From Parapristionchus giblindavisi (lineage: Eukaryota; Nematoda; Chromadorea; Rhabditida; Diplogasteridae): a DNA stretch of 64,000 bases. Positions within the stretch are counted from its first letter, which is position 1. Each line of letters starts with the position of its first letter. Of the stretch, positions 34,001 through 43,389 are shown one piece after another. Both the position numbers and the translations under genes were made by a program. The notes beneath the pieces were generated by a model, which was not told where the DNA came from, ran no database searches, and saw only the letters and a list, made by a program, of their open reading frames with translations. The DNA is taken from the NCBI GenBank assembly GCA_943737045.1, contig CALSFV010000106.1:124001-188000 (forward strand), written 5' to 3'.

Positions 34001-35128
34001 TAATCTATGATGAACGATAATTTAATTGGGACAAGTTTGGTTGAGAATCGATAATGAGAACCTCAACTATGAGCATTTCACTCAAACTAGAGTATGTGAT
34101 CAGAGAAGATTAAAGACACCATGAATAATTATAGAATCTGCCTCCGCTGCAACTCGGTGTAGTTCTCTCGCTCGGGACAGGTATGACCTATGACACTTTC
34201 ATCGATACAATTTCACTTATTTTTTAAGTAATAAGGCGAGTTTAAGGCGAGTTATGCTTTTTCGATTGGGAAAAATAAAAGTCAAAAATGTGATTATTGG
34301 CAATGTTATTCAGGTCGTACTGAAGCTCGTCAAGAGGATAATGGTATTCATATTGGACCTCCTGAAGGATTCGAGGGGTTCATGCAATTGATCAATAGTG
34401 TCAAACATCTACTCGGATCTTTGGTGGAACAAGTCAGTAATCTTTCATTCATAATTTCATCTTTCAAAGATTCAATTCATGTAAATATTATTTCTCTACG
34501 GTTATAATATAATGTTGCATAGCAGGGGTCATGCTCACCAAATTTTCTGATGCAGTAATCTTTAGCTATGCCTCTCCGATGGCCCTGTAGTCGATAAGGC
34601 TAGAGCGTGGACTTCAGCGCAGGTTAGCAAAATTATCGAAATTGAAGATATAAGTTAGAAATATATTTTATTCGAGTTCAACCAATTCAACCAAAACTGA
34701 TGGATAATGATTCGTATTTTAGAAAGGAGCCTTCTTACGTTTTAGTCCAACTTTCGAGAAAGAAATTAAATTGGATCAGACATCTAATGAAGAATTGATT
34801 GAAATGTTGTGGACAACCAAGGTGAGATAAAGTTAGAGAATTATTAAATATCTTCATCATTACATTGTCCTACAGCTACAAAAAGGAGCAAAACGAATCC
34901 CATTTCCTAGAATTTTTTCATTACTTTGAATTATCAAATTCTTGTTTTAACTAATTGCAAACAATTTAGTTTTATATTCATTCTATAGATTTGAATTTTA
35001 GCTTAAGACAATTTATTTAGGTCTACATGAGCTCTCAAAAAGATTTCATCGCAAAGATGGGTGAAGTTCTCGGAACGAAAGATGAAACTACTGCTAATTT
35101 AATTCAATCTGTCGCTTTTTCTGCTTGA
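19045..35128 (+). CDS. Calcium-independent phospholipase A2 (ankyrin repeats plus patatin domain)
   Basis: Twenty exons, 694 residues in one frame: 19045-19185, 19271-19328, 19449-19599, 19783-19921, 20196-20257, 20303-20396, 20462-20473, 20607-20807, 21072-21151, 21370-21434, 21489-21595, 32458-32607, 32923-33108, 33417-33502, 33855-33978, 34135-34180, 34314-34432, 34566-34622, 34723-34821 and 35021-35128. Exons 3-10 encode ankyrin-type repeats (GWDSIHIAAACGFVKAMKMI). The patatin domain follows: oxyanion motif DGGGIRG, nucleophile serine in GTSTG, catalytic Asp in MDGGLVANNP. This is the group VI (iPLA2) architecture; it cleaves the sn-2 acyl chain of membrane phospholipids. All catalytic residues are present. 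Intron 11 spans 10.9 kb and contains an antisense serpin. The exon 12 start is non-standard: homology and phase want a start at 32458, preceded by TG instead of AG. A poly(A) signal AATAAA is at 35180-35185. The 12-nt exon 7 and the start of exon 8 are uncertain. Confidence 0.85.
20812..20940. repeat. Hairpin MITE family (~120 bp), copy in phospholipase intron 8
   Basis: A dispersed near-palindrome of the form TTAAAGG-CACACC-GAGCTAATTTGAAACTCTCCGCTCTG...CTCTCTCGCTTTC then its complement. Copies, with varying decay: about 20812-20940, 26902-26998, 32697-32803, 33624-33736, 38239-38356, 45000-45105, 50780-50860, 53033-53147, 55925-56030 and 63592-63709. Half-elements occur near 52850 and 53500. 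The cleanest is 38239-38356. Confidence 0.7.
22365..26863 (-). CDS. Serpin 1, intracellular type, with two alternative reactive-loop exons; exon 7 split by a transposon
   Basis: Minus-strand exons: 26698-26863 (ATG), 26394-26506, 26247-26345, 26087-26200, 25962-26036, 25608-25685, 25389-25484 joined to 23423-23446 (one exon split by the element at 23452-25387), 23200-23304, 23101-23154, then either 22723-22893 or 22365-22532. Without the insertion the frame is intact: 363 or 364 residues, the normal serpin length. Serpin marks include NFVISPFSLGSALAI, LVNAVYFK, the hinge EEGTEAAAAT and the C-terminal FIGQY. The start MSVSSTQFALDLL lacks a signal peptide, as in nematode intracellular serpins, which trap serine or cysteine proteases by loop insertion. 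With the element retained, translation stops 22 codons into it, so this copy may be dead. It is antisense inside phospholipase intron 11 and is a tandem paralog of serpin 2. Its upstream region carries foldback insertions that serpin 2 lacks. Confidence 0.85.
22723..22893 (-). other. Alternative terminal exon B of serpin 1 (second reactive-centre loop)
   Basis: A 57-codon exon, acceptor CGTATAG, beginning VAEEGTEAAAATAAILI and ending FIGQYAQ-stop, in the same phase as exon A at 22365-22532 (VSEEGTEAAAATAVIMV ... FIGQYC-stop). It has its own AATAAA about 33 nt beyond the stop (plus-strand TTTATT 22685-22690). Both exons carry the conserved hinge, but the loop after it differs completely. By counting from the hinge, P1 would be Lys in A and near Val or Cys in B. 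The choice would switch protease specificity. Confidence 0.8.
23901..24886 (+). CDS. Possible multi-exon gene inside the TIR element
   Basis: Four blocks bounded by standard splice signals stay open in one consistent frame: 23901-23976, 24199-24293, 24507-24600 and 24782-24886 (TAA), about 122 residues with the 5' end missing. The product has scattered Cys and His and a basic end (RLRRRRL-stop). No family is recognised. A shorter alternative starts at the ATG at 23906 (MSGRSVDYRVV) and stops in block 2. If real, it is probably an element-encoded protein or a captured gene fragment. No upstream exon could be fixed. Treat as speculative. Confidence 0.35.
25193..25265 (+). other. tRNA-like sequence near the right end of the TIR element
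   Basis: ATAGCTCAGTTGG resembles a tRNA A box and GGGTTCGATCC a B box, spaced as in a tRNA. The acceptor and anticodon arms pair poorly, so this is not a functional tRNA. It may act as an internal polymerase III promoter or be a tRNA-derived remnant. Confidence 0.6.
25727..25939. mobile_element. 213-bp MITE in a serpin 1 intron
   Basis: Ends GGTGTTAAAATCTTGTAAA and the inverse, with arms (CTTGTAAAAGTAGA, AAAAGTAGTGTTAA) pairing over most of the length. Possible TTA duplication just outside extended ends (TGTGGTG / CACCGCA). Serpin 2 lacks it at the equivalent intron, so it inserted after the duplication. Confidence 0.75.
27208..28206. mobile_element. ~1-kb foldback element with TTAA ends upstream of serpin 1
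   Basis: Arms of about 430 bp (27208-27637 and 27768-28206) are near-perfect inverted copies, beginning TTAAGAGGCCGTTTGTG and ending with its complement. The centre (27640-27767) is a second GC-rich palindrome of CTCTCTCGCACTCTCGAGAG type. The same terminal TTAAGAGGCC begins the element at 29100. Serpin 2's upstream region lacks it. Adjoining sequence to about 27000 and 28395 may belong to a larger composite (ACTCTCACCACG inverted at 27058 and 28240). Confidence 0.75.
28207..29099. other. Serpin 1 upstream region homologous to serpin 2 upstream
   Basis: Sequence at about 28395-28540 (AAGTATAAATCAA, AACGAACAGG) matches 38370-38500 upstream of serpin 2, showing that the duplicated unit included promoter-proximal DNA. 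No gene is seen. Confidence 0.6.
29100..31088. mobile_element. 2-kb foldback element with TTAA ends
   Basis: Inverted arms of about 950 bp (29100-30080 and 30110-31088), with outer ends TTAAGAGG and CTCTCTTAA and shared sequences such as TGGACCCCCAGTTCTCATTG. The motif ATGACCCCGGGGTCATG recurs four times. Open frames of 71-84 codons appear as mirror pairs in the arms and carry no known domain. It sits in phospholipase intron 11. Confidence 0.75.
31100..31465 (-). mobile_element. TIR element carrying a tRNA-like module, copy B
   Basis: Same AAGAAGGGGACCCACGAG ends and TA flanks (31098-31099, 31466-31467) as copy A, but inverted. The tRNA-like part lies on the minus strand at about 31293-31361 with TAGCTCAGTGGCTAG and GGTTCGAATCC. 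The A and B boxes are better preserved than the cloverleaf. Confidence 0.85.
31740..32230. mobile_element. hAT-type MITE (CAGGGCTGTGC ends)
   Basis: Ends CAGGGCTGTGC / GCACAGCCCTG with a perfect 8-bp duplication GTACCGAA (31732-31739, 32231-32238). The interior is low-complexity TTCGGAAAATTT in inverted arms. Non-autonomous. Related in its end sequence to 61703-62559. Confidence 0.9.
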
Positions 35129-36219
35129 GTTCACGAAAGTTTCAAATTTTTGATTTATTATTCTTCGTTTATCTCTAAAAATAAATGATTGATGTAAACT
35201 TCTGTTCGTTGGACGTTATCATTCACTGTTCCTCATTTTGGAGATCAATTCACTTTCACATTTGTTTTTACGAACGCACATGCTAGATTAAATTCATGTA
35301 AGAAAATTTCATAGCCATATAGGTATGTAACGCAACAAAAAAATTAAAAAAATTACATTCAATAAATTATACTATTTAAAAAAATGTTTGGTTCTTTTGA
35401 GAAAAAAATTTAAAAAAATAGATTTTGATTTTTTTTGAAATTGTCAAAAAATTCAAAAAATTCAAGATCAATAACTGCCAGCCCTGTTTCGCAGTCCGCC
35501 CCGTACAATACAAGGGAAGAAGTTCATTTCGAACACTGGGTAACCGTAACAGAACAAAAAAATCAAATCTACTCAACGAAAGAGAGTTTGCAAATGAAAG
35601 TAATCACAATATCTGATCAATCAACATTGCAAGTAGAGGAAAGCCATAGGGCATAGCAATAGCTCGGAGGAGGAGAGGAACAAAGTACGTGCAGAAAGAG
35701 TGCAGATATTTTTCACGCGTTGCGTGTCCGCGTCGCGAACTGGGCAAAAGGCCAAACTGCTCTTTCTTTTTATACCACTCTAACTGACAATGAGCGCTAT
35801 GCTTCTCTTCTTGTTCTACCATTGTGTTTGTATTGTTGTTGTCAGTTCTTTTTTGTAAATTGCTTTGCATTTGGTTTTAAAGTTATCTAATATGTTAAAG
35901 ATTTCTAATATGTGTTTTCTAATATTCTGAAGAAATATCAAACGTATATTACATAATCTTATAAATTAGTAATCTAAATCGGTCTCCCATTTCTGTCTTG
36001 TATGCCATCATCACTCAATACATCTTGAATAAGTAGAACTTCTGTTGAATTCACTTTCTCACCCTCTCTCAATTGGTAGGCTCGACTTTAGAAGCGATAT
36101 ATCATAGCTGTCCATATTCTACTTCTCTTTATAACAATGTTAAAACGTTGTATTATAATTTCATATCAAGGAACAATCTTCAGTCAATAATTTATCGTTT
36201 ATCGATTTGTGGAACATAT
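35129..36219. other. Intergenic between phospholipase and serpin 2
   Basis: Convergent 3' ends. AATAAA for the phospholipase is at 35180. The remainder is AT-rich with short A/T runs and no supported gene. Confidence 0.5.
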
Positions 36220-38202
36220 CTAACAATACTGCCCAATGAATAGAATATCTTCGTTTCCTCTAACAATAGTGTAGAGGAATGGACGATTAATAGTGATTTC
36301 CTCGAGTTTTGACCTTCTTAGACATTTCTTATCCATAACCAATCCTGTGGCAGCTGCAGCCTCGGTTCCCTCTTCTGATACCTGCAAAGAATTCGGCTCT
36401 ATTATTTATTTATTCATTCTTCATCCCTCAGAATGTTATGTATGATCATGATGATTTCTGATGGTGATTGGCGTCAAATGAAATAGCCCAATGAACATGG
36501 TCTTATGAAAACATGTTTTCCAAACCATTTGTTTTGGCAACATTCGTTCGATAAATAAGTTCGTTCATTTGTTTTCGATATCAATAATTTACTCACATCA
36601 ATAACAGCCTTGTGAACAATCTTTGATACGTGGAGAGGTCCAGAAGAAATCTAAAAATGAGTAGGTAATCGACAACTATTCGAAAAATTATATTTCACAT
36701 ACACCAGATAGATTCGCTTCAGACGAGAATAATTTAGTTACTCCACACTTCTCAAGTGAAGCTTTTCCATCGGTTTCTGATTCGATCTGGAACTTGGGCA
36801 ATTCGAGCTGAAAATGTGAATGTGAAAATGTTTTCATGAACCAAGCTAATTTATGAATTTCTTCTTTCCACACGATTTTTTTTGATAAATAGCGATATAA
36901 ATAGAGCGTCCTGTATTTACAATTAGAGATATTGATTGTATACCTTTATTTTTCGTTTTTGAAGTTCCTTCATAGCATAGAGCAGCGAATCAGCAGAGAG
37001 TTCTTCTCTCCATGATGAAAAGTCTGATGAAGGCATCAGAATGACCAAAGAGTAAATTGTATCCTGGAAAAGATCAAAGATCAAAGATAAATAATCAAAG
37101 ACCAAAGATCAGCATTGGGATTTTTCTTGATTTGTACCTTATAGGGAAGTGACACAGCAGTAAAATCTGGTGAGATACTGTATCGAGTTGATATGTTTTG
37201 ACACATGAATGGAATCTAGAAAAATCGATCGATTATTGATTAAACATTTAATATTCTCACATCTCTATCCCCATTAATGCCGTAGAAAGTCTTGTGAAGA
37301 GTCTTCTCCGGTTCGAAAGTTTTCTCCCATTGACCCTGAAAGCTTTATTCCATATTGATCTTTGATCTTTGATCTTTTATCAAACCTTGAAGTAGACAGC
37401 ATTGACGAGAATTGCGGCGGCGTCTTGGAACATATCAGCGTTAACTAGTTCAGGAATCATCTCTTCCGTTTTTTCGTTCACGAATCCATTTATTCTCTGG
37501 AATGATTAATCTTTAATCTTTGATCTTTGATCTTTGATCTATTACATCAGCACAGGTTTGGCCATCACTGAACTCAATCTTTTCCACACCAGTACCGTAC
37601 GTTTTGTCGACATGCTCTGCATATTCGGACAGCAGATCAAAGCTCTGTAAAAAGATCAGTTGTCGATAAGGAGATTGACTACAGTACCTGATCAAGGAAG
37701 AATCTATTAGCAACAGCTGTAGTCACTCCTTCACTATTTGTTGACGATAGATCATTGGATAATTTGGAATAGAGAGCGGTGACTTCTTCGGGAGAATGGT
37801 CTGATATATGTTCAGATAATCAATTAAGCAATCAATTTATCATATCAGTCGGTGAATGCTCAGATGAGCATGGTTTTCTATTAATCGTGGATAGTATATT
37901 CTAAATGCTACATAATCCAACCTCAGGCTATCGGTTGGATTGTAGTGCCTCTCTGACTATTCACCGGTTGGTTTGTAGTGATTATTATAGAGTTGAAAGT
38001 TAAATAGATCAAACCATTAACGCAGCTAAAATGTACCTTTGGCTAGTAGTTGAGTAAGTTCAGACTGAGTATCATCCTTAGCTCCATCGTGTACAATAGC
38101 TAGTGCAGATCCGAGTGAGAATGGTGAGATAACGAAGTTTGATGAAGAATCAGAAGAAGATCGAAGTAGATCCAAGGCGAATTGGGTTGATGAGACAGAC
38201 AT
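36220..38202 (-). CDS. Serpin 2, intracellular type
   Basis: Ten minus-strand exons: 38037-38202 (ATG), 37688-37800, 37546-37644, 37386-37496, 37261-37335, 37138-37215, 36944-37063, 36703-36807, 36597-36650 and 36220-36381 (TAG), giving 360 residues in frame. Serpin marks: NFVISPFSLGSALAI near the start, LVNAVYFK, IPFMCQNIS, VSLPYK, hinge EEGTEAAAATGLVMDKKC, and C-terminal ILFIGQYC. Counting 15 residues from the hinge glycine puts Lys-Cys at P1-P1', predicting inhibition of a trypsin-like protease (inference). There is no signal peptide, so it should be cytosolic or released by unconventional routes. It is a close tandem paralog of serpin 1 with identical exon structure, uninterrupted, and without an alternative loop exon. 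Introns carry TTTGATC repeats. Confidence 0.92.
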
Positions 38203-38238
38203 TCTGAGGATAATGATTTATTCAACGTAGAATGAATA

Positions 38239-38356
38239 TTAAAGGCACACCTCGAGCTAATTTACTCTCCGTTCTGACAGCACTCTCGTTGATAAAGAAA
38301 GCGAGAGAATATTGAAAGAGCGGAGAGTTTCAAATTTTTTCGGTGTGTACCTTTAA
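38239..38356. mobile_element. Hairpin MITE, best-preserved copy (118 bp)
   Basis: TTAAAGGCACACC at the left, GGTGTGTACCTTTAA at the right, and an inner palindrome CTCTCC...GGAGAG, GAAAGCGAGAG. It lies just upstream of the serpin 2 start. A degraded copy sits at the same place upstream of serpin 1, so it predates the duplication. Confidence 0.75.
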
Positions 38357-38737
38357 ATGTATTTAAAGCGAATGTATCTCCAAAACGAACAAGAGAGATC
38401 GAGAAAGTTGAACGAACAGGAAAAAAGTATAAATCAAACGTTTGCAGTTCTATTAAGAACGAATGTATGGACGATAGAATGAAAAGATAAACCTACCGAC
38501 CGCACCACAGAGAGAAAGAGAAGAAGAATGTGAAAATTTCATGATAATTTCAGACACACACCATTTTGTTGTTTAATAAATTTAAAGGTTTAGTCCCTCG
38601 AATATTTTCGTGAACAAAATGTGAAGACAGAAACGTAGCAAAGGTATTCTACCTACCATACACTATTTTGATTCGGCTCATTGATCGCTAGAGACATCAA
38701 TGAACCATCAGGCCCGTGCAGAGGAAGGCCATATTAC

Positions 38738-39130
38738 TTTCGATTCCCTAGAACGTTAACAAATAGAACGTTATATCGGTTCAGCGATTCTCTCTCTCTC
38801 TCTCTCTTCTGTTGGTTAGCCGGAACATCGACCGTTGAAATACGCGTGTCTCGCGATTTGCATGAATTGAGCATTCACGCGTATTCTAATTCGAGCACTT
38901 TTATTGATTAACGCACGATTTCGAAAGTTTCTCGGCCCTTTCTTTGTTGAACTTATTTGAAATTTATTTTCCTCTACTCGAAAATTTAAAAAGACGATAG
39001 AACTCCCCACTAAATCCGTTCATATCCATTGAATTCGAAAAATGGTCTATATCTATTTTTAGGCCTATATGAGCTCTCAAGCGAATTCATCGCAAAGATG
39101 AGGTTCTTGGAAAGATGAAACTCCTACAAC
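38738..39130 (+). pseudogene. Remnants of a second phospholipase A2 3' half
   Basis: 38766-38832 matches phospholipase exon 12 (ATCGGTTCA...TGGTTAGCCGGAACATCGAC) with a CT-run expansion and loss of the catalytic serine region. 39061-39130 matches the last exon (TATATGAGCTCTCAA, TTCATCGCAAAGATG, AAAGATGAAACT). Exons 13-19 are missing. Order and strand repeat those around serpin 1, as expected from a tandem duplication followed by decay. Confidence 0.8.
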
Positions 39131-39509
39131 GTGTTATTTATACGTAAACTCTGAAAGTTCCAAAAATTTAGTTTGCCAATTTCACTATTTTCTTTTCATA
39201 TCTACAAAAGAAAGTAAGTGTTATATTTTATTACTGCGAAAGTTATGCAATAAATGAGTAATTTATTAGCTTACACACCACTTCCCGAAAAGGTATTGTA
39301 CTAAAACCGATCTTACGAAAATTATTTTATAGTTGAAACATATTCAACGCAAAGCGAAATTAAAGATTTAGTCCAATCAAAAGCGTGTCCCTAATTTTTA
39401 AAATTTATTTGTTAAACTTTATTATTCCTAACACTATACGATAAGATCAATAATTTATCAGAAAATGAAACGAAAATAAATTTTAGATAATCTCTAGATT
39501 TGTGATAAA

Positions 39510-42500
39510 TTAGGGCACATAACTCTCTCTTCTAGCTGGTTTGAACTGAATAGAGGCCATTAATTGTAGTAGGGGATTAGTTGTGGATGGTCGTCGAGAT
39601 GAAGGAGGAGTGGATGAGGTAATCACTATTGAAGGATGAAAACGACGAGAAGATGAGGAGCAACGATGAGCGAGGAGAAGATGGAGGAGGACCTTGCAAA
39701 TTGAAATTAATTTAATTTAATCTTATTAATTAATTTAATCAAAACGTATTGTTAAATAAAACCAAAATTAAAGATAAATGTTTTCGATGGATGCGATAAA
39801 GGTAATATATCATTCACGAGCCATTGTCATTTCCTTTCAATAGGAAAAGGGAATTGAAAAGATTTTCAATCAGAAATACATCCAACCTCAATCGCAAACA
39901 CCACAGCTGCTACTAGTTGAGCGAAGAGGAAGTAGACAAAAGCCTCCCGGAGATACGATAACGACAGTGGGAAGAATCTGAATAAGTATTGATCTTTGAT
40001 CTTTGATCTTTGATCTTTGATCTTTGATTACCCGCTGAGTGTGAACATATCCATAGGCACTTTCTTTGTGTGATATCCATGACCAGTTGTGATCATTGAA
40101 ATCGAAGGATAGAGGAGTTGAAGGCCAGCGTTGAATCTGGAATTTGAACAATCAAAGGAGTCAGAATGCTTGGTGGTGTTCAGTTGATATCTTATTGAAC
40201 GAAAACAGACAAATAGAAACAACAAGAAAAACATATATTTTGAACATTCTAAAAAGCTGACACGAAGCTAAACTAAATAAATTTATCCAAATTTGACCTC
40301 TTCATCAACTTCTTCCGTTTCATATTGAAGGCGAACGCTCCGTAATATTTTGGTCCGTTGCCATCTCGAATTGCTATTTGATCTCTGACAAAGATAGAAA
40401 TCGAACGTAAAAGATAAAAGATCAAAGATCACTTACTTCCTTCTTTCCTCTAACCACGAAACGTCAGCTTTGACAAATTCTCCATCGATCGTAGCTTGAT
40501 AGATGCCTCCGTGTCTCAAATTGTATTTTGTTGTTTAAAAATTAAAAAAAAACTTTTTAAAAATCCTATGGTAGGTTAGAAGCAATTTGACAATGGATTA
40601 TACTAGTTATGTTTCTTTATTCCGCACCCCATTTCGAACGATCTAACAGGTGAATCATAATAAGCTCACTTTAGGTCGTCAGCGATCTGCCATTCAGCCG
40701 TCCTTCTCACGACTGGATGAACGGATATCACCTCAAATGTATGTCTTAGGATTTTTGGAGTGACTAACAAGAAAGCATCGTTCAACCGTCCATTCATCCA
40801 AACAAAATACAGCACCGCTCGATTGAGTCTGTACTTACTTTATCGACGGTAGAGATCAAAGTATGGCGATTTGTTATTTAGAGAAAATTGAAATAGTCTA
40901 CTGTAATGGTTTATCACCTGTTTGAGTCGATTACACATTGAAGAAGTGGAACAAAGTAGTGCTTGTCTCTCGTATGCAGAGAAGTACAGTGAACCAGACT
41001 CAACTGCGTCTAAATGTTAAGTAATTACTTATTTCTATGGACTTATTTAATTGTAAGTATTAAAGAAGATAAATAGTAACAATGAAAAAACTTACCGAGT
41101 GCTCCATTACTGTTCATGAAGGGAAGTGAAACATGTATTGGAGAAGCGAGAACGGAGAACATCATTGATTGGTAGACCTAGTCATGTAATTATTCTTATT
41201 CTTAATTATCATCACAACAAATGAGAATAGGTAGTTAATTAGCATATCTTGATGGAGGTCCTGATATCAGAGAATCGGTCATCATTGAAAATTTTGTGGA
41301 CAAAATGTCCATTTTCACCTGCATAATGAAAAACAGCGATAGTATAAATACAGCTCCGTAGATTCCTTGAGAGATCAAAGGAGCCCTTCGAGGAGCGACG
41401 AATGTCTTCTGAAAATGAAATCGATATGATAATAAAGGTGATAATCTGATCATAACGATCTCTTCATTGCATGTACATATCATATTAATTCATTAGTCTT
41501 GGAAGAGTTACGATTCCCTTTTGACATGTTTCTTCAATATATGTGCTATATTTGAGGTGGAAAATTCTACTAGAAGAGGAAAACTTACAGTCATGGCCAA
41601 TAAGAAGATGACAACGAGACATCGACCATTGATGGACTCACCGCGCTGTAGAATACTGAATTTCAATAATTGATAAAAACGAACCAAACATATCTTTTCG
41701 CTTCCGTTAAAAAGTCAAATTAGCATGGATGTTTTCTAATAATGTATACATTTTCAAAATTTTTGAGAAGAAAACCTGACAACATTCTCATTTTATCTAG
41801 AAAAATCTTTTCCTTACTTTGAACATAACATAACACAGTAGCACTTACCATCTCCTGACTAATATGTGAATGATCTGCATGAGGAAGCATATGAGTATCA
41901 CTCCAATGAGGATACACCAAACTGTATCAGAGAAACCAGAGACGATGAAGGATTTCAACTGAGATCCACTAGGAGTGGCGATGATGAAGATTGACTGGAA
42001 TCATACAATAATATTTGAATTATGCATTTTATTTTTGACATCTAGTCCCTGGTAACCAACCATTATTTCGTTTTTAACTTTCATACCTAAATATTTTGAT
42101 TGTGAAAGAGATAAAAACAATATCAGATTTTGAAATTTGAATTTACTCATCAGAACAGTAGTTACCTTTAAAACAGCTTACTGTTAGAATACAGTTGAAA
42201 CAATACCTGAAAGAATCTCGTCGGATAAGCGAAGAGTACATCTCTTGATCGTTCTCTTGTTATTCTCATACTAATTCCGCTCATATCAATCAAATCATTC
42301 GTCAGAAGACCCATCATCCCACTCCATTTGCGTTTACTGAATATACAAGCAAGATGTTATAAATTTCGGAAAAAATGCAATTAAACATTCTAAAAAGAGT
42401 GCAAAGAAGTTTTCATAGGTTCACTAAAAAGACTAAAAATAACAGAAAAAGGGGAACAAAAGTTAAAACTTTCGAAAATGTAAGCTAAATTACCTCTCCC

Positions 42501-43389
42501 ACCCTATTCCAACTCCTTGCTGTGCTAGTGTAGTGCGAGATGAGATCCCATTCGAGGATAGAATCTGTGAGTTGATCTTTGATCTTTTTTCTTTGATAAA
42601 AGATGAAAAACTTTACCCTTTCCATGCCTCCTTCCACACGTTCGACAATCAATTCACCGAGGTCGTTGCTTACGTTGTAGAGGTTGGCTACGTCGATCTC
42701 AATGATGTAAGTTGTATGAAATGGTCTTTTACGAGTACAAAATCGATAAACTTTTGAAGGTTAATTCTTGTTATTGCTGATTGTTACGAGAGGACCGGGT
42801 GACCCAGTGACTTCACGTAGGTTCATACTTTTTTGGGTCATTCCCCAGTTAATTTTTCATTCCATTTCGTTTTATTTGGTGTAAAACGTCATTACAGTTG
42901 GCAAAAGGTAAAATGTATTTTTAATGCACTGAGTAAAGAATTAAGTATACTTACAATATGATTGTTTGAAAACATTGGAGGTTTATTAAATAAATTAGCA
43001 ACATTAATTATGTGTCTGACCAGTTCATATTGTTCTCCGATGATTCTGAATACCATTTGGATGATCTCAATCTCGGCTCCTGGTCGTGTGCACATCGGGT
43101 TGCGGAAACACGATGTGGCATCCTGAATCGAACAGAATCTGGCACATTTTGAAGGTCATTTTCCTGTCTTTTATGCTTTACAATAATTAAAACAACAATA
43201 ATTAAAACAACAATAATTAAAACAACAATAATTAAAACAACAATAATTAAAACAACAATAATTAAAACAACAACAATAGTTAGGTAATTAAAAGTTACAA
43301 TTAGGTATGAAATTTCATAGAGATTGAACTAATCAATAATATCCAACCTTGTCAGCCTCCAGAACTCCGATACGAATCGGCCGGGACAT
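39510..43389 (-). CDS. Divergent ionotropic receptor (iGluR-like ligand-gated channel)
   Basis: Sixteen minus-strand exons give 558 residues in one frame: 43348-43389 (ATG), 42955-43122, 42617-42697, 42494-42564, 42207-42336, 41849-41994, 41589-41655, 41319-41408, 41096-41177, 40918-41009, 40670-40833, 40437-40514, 40298-40384, 40032-40136, 39887-39977 and 39510-39692 (TAA). A ligand-binding S1 half ends with WSGMMGLL, a run like the iGluR xSGMxG signature, then ITRER and FAYP. TM1 is TVWCILIGVILICFLMQII; a short pore segment follows RGESINGR; TM3 is GIYGAVFILSLFFIMQVYQ; an S2 half follows; TM4 is EAFVYFLFAQLVAAVVFAI, then a Ser/Thr/Arg tail. There is no amino-terminal domain, as in IR-type chemosensory receptors. 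It likely sits in sensory-neuron membrane; the ligand is unknown. The exon 3 acceptor (CATTGAG) is weak, so that junction may shift. Confidence 0.82.
39991..40029 (+). repeat. Longest intronic TTTGATC tandem repeat
   Basis: Five or more uninterrupted copies of the heptamer TTTGATC lie in the receptor intron between exons 14 and 15. Shorter runs occur in introns of the AT-hook, kinase, serpin, phospholipase, saposin and oxidase genes, in either orientation. Confidence 0.9.
43181..43277 (+). repeat. 15-bp tandem repeat in receptor intron 1
   Basis: About six copies of CAATAATTAAAACAA. Units are contiguous with no spacers, so this is a minisatellite and not a CRISPR array. Confidence 0.95.

Noticed and set aside
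41230..41256. Extra receptor exon after a GATATCAG acceptor
   Set aside because: It lacks a GT donor; joining 41319 directly to 41177 keeps phase and continues TM3.
43181..43277. CRISPR-like regular repeat
   Set aside because: Fifteen-base units are contiguous with no variable spacers, and the setting is a eukaryotic intron.
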